From Quadrisphaera granulorum (GTDB lineage: Bacteria > Actinomycetota > Actinomycetes > Actinomycetales > Quadrisphaeraceae): DNA of 64,000 nucleotides. The notes beneath the pieces were generated by a model. It did not search any database. It was not told the origin of the DNA and was given only the letters and a program-made list of their open reading frames with translations. The DNA is taken from the NCBI RefSeq assembly GCF_003149145.1, contig NZ_QGDQ01000005.1, positions 62,001-126,000 of the forward strand, read 5' to 3'. Below, one piece after another: positions 59,579-64,000 of the stretch (positions within the stretch are counted from its first letter, which is position 1; every line of letters starts with the position of its first letter). The position numbers and the translations under genes are program-made.

Positions 59579-60013
59579 TCAGCCCTGCACCACGAGTTCC
59601 GCCACCTCGATGACCACCCGGTCTCCCTCCACGTGCGCCTCCCCGACGAAGACCGCGGCCGTGAGCCAGTGCAGCGCCGGGTCGACGGTGCGGAACCGCG
59701 GCGTGGTGAGGAAGTACGGCGCCGCGCCGTCGTCGCCGACGTCGGAGGGGCGCAGCACGCCGGTGTTGTGGACGTCGACGAGGGCACCCGACGCGGTCCG
59801 CACGAGGTAGCGCGCCTCGACGGCCACCACGCCGTCGCTGCGGGTGCAGCACCAGTCGCCGCCTCCCGGGACCACCTCGCCGGTGAGGTCGCCGCTGACG
59901 GTGCCTCCGGTGATGGGGATGAAGTCGAGCCGGTCGCCGCGGTCGACGAGCGGCTCGGGCGCTGCGATGAGAGCGGTGATGGTGAACCGGTGGCTCAGGG
60001 CGATGTCGTGCAC
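59579..60013 (-). CDS. DUF3237 (UPF0311) family protein
   Basis: 144 residues, soluble beta-barrel-like. Family signs: RLDFIPITGGTVSGDLTGEVVPGGGDW, DVHNTGVLR, FRTVDPALHWLTAAVFVGEA. Function unknown. GTG 60013 has GAGGAG six bases upstream. Its stop is four bases from the csoR operator; being upstream of csoR on the same strand, it may read into it but csoR has its own promoter. Confidence 0.9.
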   Translation of the reverse strand: MHDIALSHRFTITALIAAPEPLVDRGDRLDFIPITGGTVSGDLTGEVVPGGGDWCCTRSDGVVAVEARYLVRTASGALVDVHNTGVLRPSDVGDDGAAPYFLTTPRFRTVDPALHWLTAAVFVGEAHVEGDRVVIEVAELVVQG

Positions 60014-60194
60014 GGGTGCTCCTCACGCCGCTCCGACGGTGGAGCGGGACTCAGATCCCACCCGACGGGCGTCTGTCTGCGACAGGTCGAGACGGACACG
60101 ATGGCCGCCTAGGCACAGATGGTGACCGCTGTGGTCAAGTCGGCCGCATCGCGGCAGGTCATCTTCTGAGCCTCGTCGACGAAGGAGTCGTGTG

Positions 60195-61400
60195 ATGACC
60201 AGTCACCCCACCCGCCCCGCCCGCCGGGCTCGCCCCGCCCGCGGGCTCCTCGCGGCGGCCGCGGCCAGCGCCGCCGCCGTGCTGCTGGCCGCCTGCACCT
60301 CCGCCTCGGGGGCGGCCCCGTCCGAGCAGGGCTCCGACGGGAGTGCCGCAGCCGTCCCGGCGGCCGTGAGCGACGCCGTGGCCGCCGGTTACCAGGGCCT
60401 GTCCACCGCGCCGCCCACCAGCTCACCGGCGGTGTCGCCCGGCCACGACCTGTGGGTGGTCTCCGCGTTCCAGCAGGTCAGCGGTCTGGCGAAGATCGCG
60501 TCCGAGGCGCAGGCGGCTGCCGCCGCCATCGGCTGGAAGGCGACGGTCTGCGACGGCCAGAACAACCCCGCCCAGTGGTCGACGTGCGTCCGCCAGGCCA
60601 CCGCGGCCGGAGCCGATGCAATCCTCCTCGCGGGCGTCGACTGCGCGCCCGTCTCCGAAGCGCTCGCGGAGGCCCGCCGCGGCGGCGTGAAGGTGACCGG
60701 CGTCGCCTCCTTCGACTGTGACGACCCCACGCAGGGCGGCGGTGCCTCCCAGTTCGACGCGAAGCTCGGGTACACCGAGGGCGTCACCGGCACCGGTGAC
60801 TTCTACGAGAAGGCTGGCAGGCTCCGCGCCGACTGGGTCATCGCCCAGACCGGCGGCTCCGCGAAGGTGCTCCACGTCGCCTTCAAGGGCGTCTCCATCG
60901 GCGAGTACCTCTCGAAGGGCTTCACCGATGAGCTCGCCGCGCAGTGCCCCGGCTGCAGCGTTGTCGACACCGTGGCCATCACCCCCTCGGAGATCGGGCA
61001 GCTGCGCCAGAAGTTCGACTCCGCGCTGCTGAAGAACCCCCAGGCGAACGTCGTGGTCACCGACCTCGACTTCATGCTCTCCGCCGGCGTGCAGCAGTCG
61101 CTGCAGCAGAACCCCTCCAGCGGCCGCGTGGTGCTCGGTGGTGAGTGCGTCCAGGAGACGCTCGACTACATCCGCGCCGGCGGAGGGGCCCAGGCCTGCG
61201 TCGGCTTCTCCAACGGGCGGGCCGCCTGGGCCGCCGTCGACCAGCTGAACCGCGCCTTCGCCGGTCAGCCGGGCGTGGTGGACGGCGTCGGCTCGCAGAT
61301 CATCGACGCCGAGAAGAACCTGCCCGCCGCCGGCAGCCCCTACGAGGGCGCCCTCGACTACCGCGCCACCTACACCCAGCTGTGGAAGGCGGCGGCCTGA
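60195..61400 (+). CDS. Sugar-type ABC transporter substrate-binding lipoprotein
   Basis: 401 residues. Signal peptide with basic start and lipobox LLAACTS (about 33). The rest is a periplasmic-binding protein of the RbsB/peripla_BP_4 type: HDLWVVSAFQQVSGLAKIASEAQAAAAAIGW (about 78), AGADAILLAGVDC (about 130), FDEL-like hinge parts and a C-terminal YTQLWK. It has several Cys residues (VCDGQ, STC, VDC, FDCDD, QCPGC), more than usual, likely forming disulfides. ATG 60195 has AAGGAG seven bases upstream. It heads an ABC operon (stop/start overlap with the ATPase). Ligand unknown; the family takes sugars, autoinducer-2 or polyols. Confidence 0.9.
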   Translation: MTSHPTRPARRARPARGLLAAAAASAAAVLLAACTSASGAAPSEQGSDGSAAAVPAAVSDAVAAGYQGLSTAPPTSSPAVSPGHDLWVVSAFQQVSGLAKIASEAQAAAAAIGWKATVCDGQNNPAQWSTCVRQATAAGADAILLAGVDCAPVSEALAEARRGGVKVTGVASFDCDDPTQGGGASQFDAKLGYTEGVTGTGDFYEKAGRLRADWVIAQTGGSAKVLHVAFKGVSIGEYLSKGFTDELAAQCPGCSVVDTVAITPSEIGQLRQKFDSALLKNPQANVVVTDLDFMLSAGVQQSLQQNPSSGRVVLGGECVQETLDYIRAGGGAQACVGFSNGRAAWAAVDQLNRAFAGQPGVVDGVGSQIIDAEKNLPAAGSPYEGALDYRATYTQLWKAAA

Positions 61401-62986
61401 TGGCCGCTGGCGCTGTCGCTGCGCAGCCTCCGCTGGTCAGCGTCTCGCACCTGTCCAAGACGTACGCCACCCGCGTCGTCGACGACGTCCACCTCCAGGT
61501 GCTCCCCGGTCAGGTGCACGCCCTGCTCGGCGGCAACGGGTCCGGCAAGTCGACGCTGCTGAAGATGGTCGCGGGCGTCGTCGTCCCCGACCCCGGCGGC
61601 ACCATCACCGTCGGCGGCGCCGAGCACCCCAGCGAGGCGCACTCCCCGGCGCTCGCCGCGGCCGGCGGCCTGCGCTTCGTCCACCAGGACCTCGCCCTGG
61701 TCGACCAGCTGTCCATCGCCGAGAACGTCGGTCTGGCCTCCGGGTTCCCGCGCGGCCGCACCGGGCTGGTCAGCGCGCGCCGGCTGCGCGAGCGGACCGC
61801 GCAGGCGTTGGCGGCGTCCGGCCTGGACCTGCATCCCGACACCCCCGCGGGGGCGCTGCGCCCCAGTGAGCGGGCCCTCGTGGCGATCGCCCGAGCGCTC
61901 CACGGGTCGCGCGGTCTGCAGGGTGCTCAGGACGACGACGGTCCGCTCGCGCTCGTGCTGGACGAGCCGACCGCGAGCCTGCCCGTCGACGAGGTCGACC
62001 GGCTGCTGGCGTCCATGGCCGCGCTGCGCGACGAAGGACACGCGCTGGTCTTCGTCAGCCACCGTCTCAGCGAGGTCACCGCCGTGGCCGACCACGTGAC
62101 GGTGCTCCGCGACGGCCGCGTGGCCGACGAGGGCCCGGCCGCCGACTTCGACGAGGCGCGGGTGGTGGAGGCCATGACCGGCCACGCCCGCGCAGCCGTC
62201 CACCACGTCAGGCGGCCCGCACCCACCGGTGCGACCGGCGCGCCGCGCCTGCGAGCCACCGGCCTGACCGGCGGAGCGCTGCGCGGGGTCGACCTGGAGG
62301 TGCGTGCCGGGGAGGTCGTCGGGATCGGCGGGCTCGCCGGCTCCGGGCGCACCTCGCTGCTGCGCGCACTGTTCGGCGACCTGCCCGCCACCGGCGCGGT
62401 CGAGCTCGACGGCAGGCCTCTGGTGCTGCGCTCCCCGCGCGACGCCGTGCGGGCGGGGATCGCCCTGGTCCCCGAGGACCGGCTGCGTGAGGCGGCGTTC
62501 CTGGACCGGCCGATCTGGGAGAACCTCGGCGCCCACCGGCTGCTGTTCGGCGGTGCGGGCAGCCGGCTGGTGAGCTCCGGGGCCGCCGAGCGCCGCGCCG
62601 CCCCCGGGCTGGTGCGCCGTTTCACCGTCCGCGCGCCGTCGACGGTCGCGCCCCTGGGTGCGCTGTCGGGGGGCAACCAGCAGAAGGTGGTCATGGCCCG
62701 CTGGCTGTCCACCGAGCCGCGCGTGCTGCTGCTGGACGAACCCTCCCAGGGCGTCGACGCGGTGGCCCGCGAGGAGATCCACCGACTCGTGCGGGAGGCG
62801 GCCGACGGGGGAGCCGCCGTCGTCGTCGTCTCCAGCGACCTCGAGGAGCTCGAGGCACTCAGCGACCGCGTGGTCGTGCTGGCCGACGGGCGCGTGGCCG
62901 CCGAGCTCACCGGCGAGGCCGTCACCCGGCACGCCATCACCGTCCACATGCAGGGAACCACCCACCGGAACGGGGCAGCAGCATGA
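61400..62986 (+). CDS. Sugar-type ABC transporter ATPase, two domains (RbsA-like)
   Basis: 528 residues with two ATPase halves. First: Walker A GGNGSGKST (about 45), signature-like LRPSERALVAIARAL (weak, normal for RbsA-type half 1) and Walker B LALVLDEPTAS (about 190). Second (from about 275): the degenerate Walker A GLAGSGRTS, true signature LSGGNQQKVVMARWL (about 425) and Walker B VLLLDEPSQGVD. It energises the permease. The start overlaps the binding-protein stop as TGATG and its end overlaps the permease start as ATGA, so three genes are tightly coupled. Confidence 0.93.
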   Translation: MAAGAVAAQPPLVSVSHLSKTYATRVVDDVHLQVLPGQVHALLGGNGSGKSTLLKMVAGVVVPDPGGTITVGGAEHPSEAHSPALAAAGGLRFVHQDLALVDQLSIAENVGLASGFPRGRTGLVSARRLRERTAQALAASGLDLHPDTPAGALRPSERALVAIARALHGSRGLQGAQDDDGPLALVLDEPTASLPVDEVDRLLASMAALRDEGHALVFVSHRLSEVTAVADHVTVLRDGRVADEGPAADFDEARVVEAMTGHARAAVHHVRRPAPTGATGAPRLRATGLTGGALRGVDLEVRAGEVVGIGGLAGSGRTSLLRALFGDLPATGAVELDGRPLVLRSPRDAVRAGIALVPEDRLREAAFLDRPIWENLGAHRLLFGGAGSRLVSSGAAERRAAPGLVRRFTVRAPSTVAPLGALSGGNQQKVVMARWLSTEPRVLLLDEPSQGVDAVAREEIHRLVREAADGGAAVVVVSSDLEELEALSDRVVVLADGRVAAELTGEAVTRHAITVHMQGTTHRNGAAA

Positions 62987-64000
62987 CCACCACCGACCCC
63001 TCGCCGCGCACCGAACCCCGGTCGCAGCCCCGTCGGGCCGCTGCCGAGCAGGTGACCGCTGACCGGCACGCCCGCAGGGCGCTGTCTGGGCTGGGGGAGC
63101 GGTACGGGCTGCTGCTGCTCGTCGTGCTCATGGCGGTGGTCTTCAGCGTGCTGCCGGAGTCGGGGGAGGCCTTCCGCAGCGTCGCCAACGCCCGCGCGAT
63201 CGCCGCCAACCAGGGCGTCGGCCTCGTCGTAGCGCTCGCGCTGCTGCTGCCGCTGGCCGCCGGCCACTTCGACTTCTCGGTGGGAGCCGTCGCGGCGTCG
63301 TCGTCGCTCGTCACCGCAGCGCTCAGCGCCCAGCACGGCCTGCCGCTGATGGTGGCTGTGGTCGCGGCGGAGGGCTTCGGGGCGCTGGTCGGTGCACTGC
63401 TCGGATGGCTGGTGGCCTACCTCGAGATCAACCCCTTCATCTCCACGCTCGGAGCGGCCACGCTGCTGGGCGGCGCGATCTTCGCCTACACCGGCGGGTT
63501 GCAGATCACCAACGGCATCCCGCCGCAGCTGACCGCGGTGGGGTCCTCGCAGGTGCTGGGCGTGCCGGTCATCGCCGTCGTCGCCGCGGCGGTGGCGGTG
63601 GCGGTGTGGCTGCTCACCGCCCGCACCGCCTTCGGGCGGCGCCTGTACGCGGTGGGCTCCAACGCCCGCGCCACCCAGCTGCTGGGCGTGGACGTGCGGC
63701 GCACGCAGCTACTGGCCTTCGTGGGGTCGGGCACGGTCGCGGGGATCGGCGGGGTGCTGCTGCTCGCCCGGCAGGGCGCCGCGACCTCCGACAGCGGCAT
63801 GTCCATGCTGTTCCCCGCGCTGACAGCGGTGCTGCTCGGCACCATCGTGGTGGACCTGGGCCGCCCGTCGGTGCCGGGGACGGTGGTCGGGATCCTCTTC
63901 GTGGCGGTGATCGTGAGCGGATTGGCGCTGGTGGGCGCACCGGCCTGGGTGAGCCCGGTGTTCAACGGTGCGGCGCTGCTGCTCGCCGTCGGGTTCGCCC
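62983..64000 (+). CDS. Sugar-type ABC transporter permease, 3' end missing
   Basis: The frame opens at ATG 62983 (overlapping the ATPase stop) and runs off the window after 339 codons. About 35 polar residues come first, then at least eight membrane segments. Family signs include LPLAAGHFDFSVGAVAA (about 80), INPFISTLGAATLLGG (about 150) and the EAA-like loop AVGSNARATQLLGVDVRRTQLLAFV (about 222). It is the BPD_transp_2 (RbsC/AraH) type. The missing end should be short, since members have 320-360 residues. Confidence 0.92.
   Translation, partial: MTTTDPSPRTEPRSQPRRAAAEQVTADRHARRALSGLGERYGLLLLVVLMAVVFSVLPESGEAFRSVANARAIAANQGVGLVVALALLLPLAAGHFDFSVGAVAASSSLVTAALSAQHGLPLMVAVVAAEGFGALVGALLGWLVAYLEINPFISTLGAATLLGGAIFAYTGGLQITNGIPPQLTAVGSSQVLGVPVIAVVAAAVAVAVWLLTARTAFGRRLYAVGSNARATQLLGVDVRRTQLLAFVGSGTVAGIGGVLLLARQGAATSDSGMSMLFPALTAVLLGTIVVDLGRPSVPGTVVGILFVAVIVSGLALVGAPAWVSPVFNGAALLLAVGFA

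Overview
This 64 kb window is chromosomal DNA of a very high-GC actinobacterium. The markers are a SigR/RsrA mycothiol-type redox switch, the actinobacterial ribosomal protein bL37, the fused 2-oxoglutarate enzyme Kgd, GuaB1, DUF3618 and DUF2017 proteins, frequent GTG starts, and the neighbourhoods aroA-rsgA-hisN/sigR-rsrA and pncB/clpS-DUF2017-murI-MBL-rph-rdgB known from Mycobacterium and Streptomyces. A Kineosporiales-like host is a guess from general look only. Many genes start at an ATG or GTG lying 6-8 nt after a TAnnnT-like -10 box, with no room for a ribosome binding site. Leaderless transcripts therefore seem common, and this was used to choose starts.

Layout. 1-5.7 kb: 3' part of a UPF0182 membrane protein, tRNA-fMet, an MFS exporter, then a SAM-IV-type riboswitch, a tiny leader peptide and an attenuator-like hairpin pair in front of a SfnB/DszC-like flavin monooxygenase (sulfur scavenging). 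5.7-12.4 kb: hisN, a DUF2087 protein, a membrane protein, rsgA, aroA, a DoxX protein, sigR-rsrA with a SigR-type promoter, and the 24-aa gene for bL37. 12.4-24 kb: an orphan pilT, a YihY membrane protein, an oxidoreductase, a GDSL hydrolase, kgd, guaB1 and an M15 peptidase. 24-29.5 kb: tRNA-Arg and a DUF4132 gene broken at four homopolymers, with a small partner gene. 29.7-35.1 kb: gabD, then a LysR regulator upstream of an ATP-grasp ligase and a NylB-like serine hydrolase, with two matching T-N11-A operator candidates. 35.2-41.4 kb: a lone receiver protein, argS, lysA, a broken DUF6338-like gene with a 59-aa coupled gene, and pncB. 41.4-49.1 kb: clpS, DUF2017, murI, a cAMP-phosphodiesterase-like MBL protein, rph and rdgB, with a two-component system plus a membrane protein set between MBL and rph. 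49.2-56.6 kb: a PAS-GAF-PP2C phosphatase, tRNA-Leu, bcp, DUF3618, a GroES paralogue, a P450, a GGDEF-EAL protein and tRNA-Lys. 56.7-60 kb: an esterase lipoprotein and a copper-type cluster (DUF305, His-repeat protein, CsoR, DUF3237). 60.2-64 kb: a sugar-type ABC transporter whose permease runs off the end.

Two families of palindromic repeats lie between genes. One is a long GATCATGG hairpin between convergent genes (7.7 and 31.2 kb). The other is a 22-bp CGCACTT-N8-AAGTGCG unit, seven copies at four places (15.6, 44.1, 47.6, 57.9 kb). Both look like terminators or REP-type elements. No CRISPR array, integrase, transposase or prophage gene was seen.
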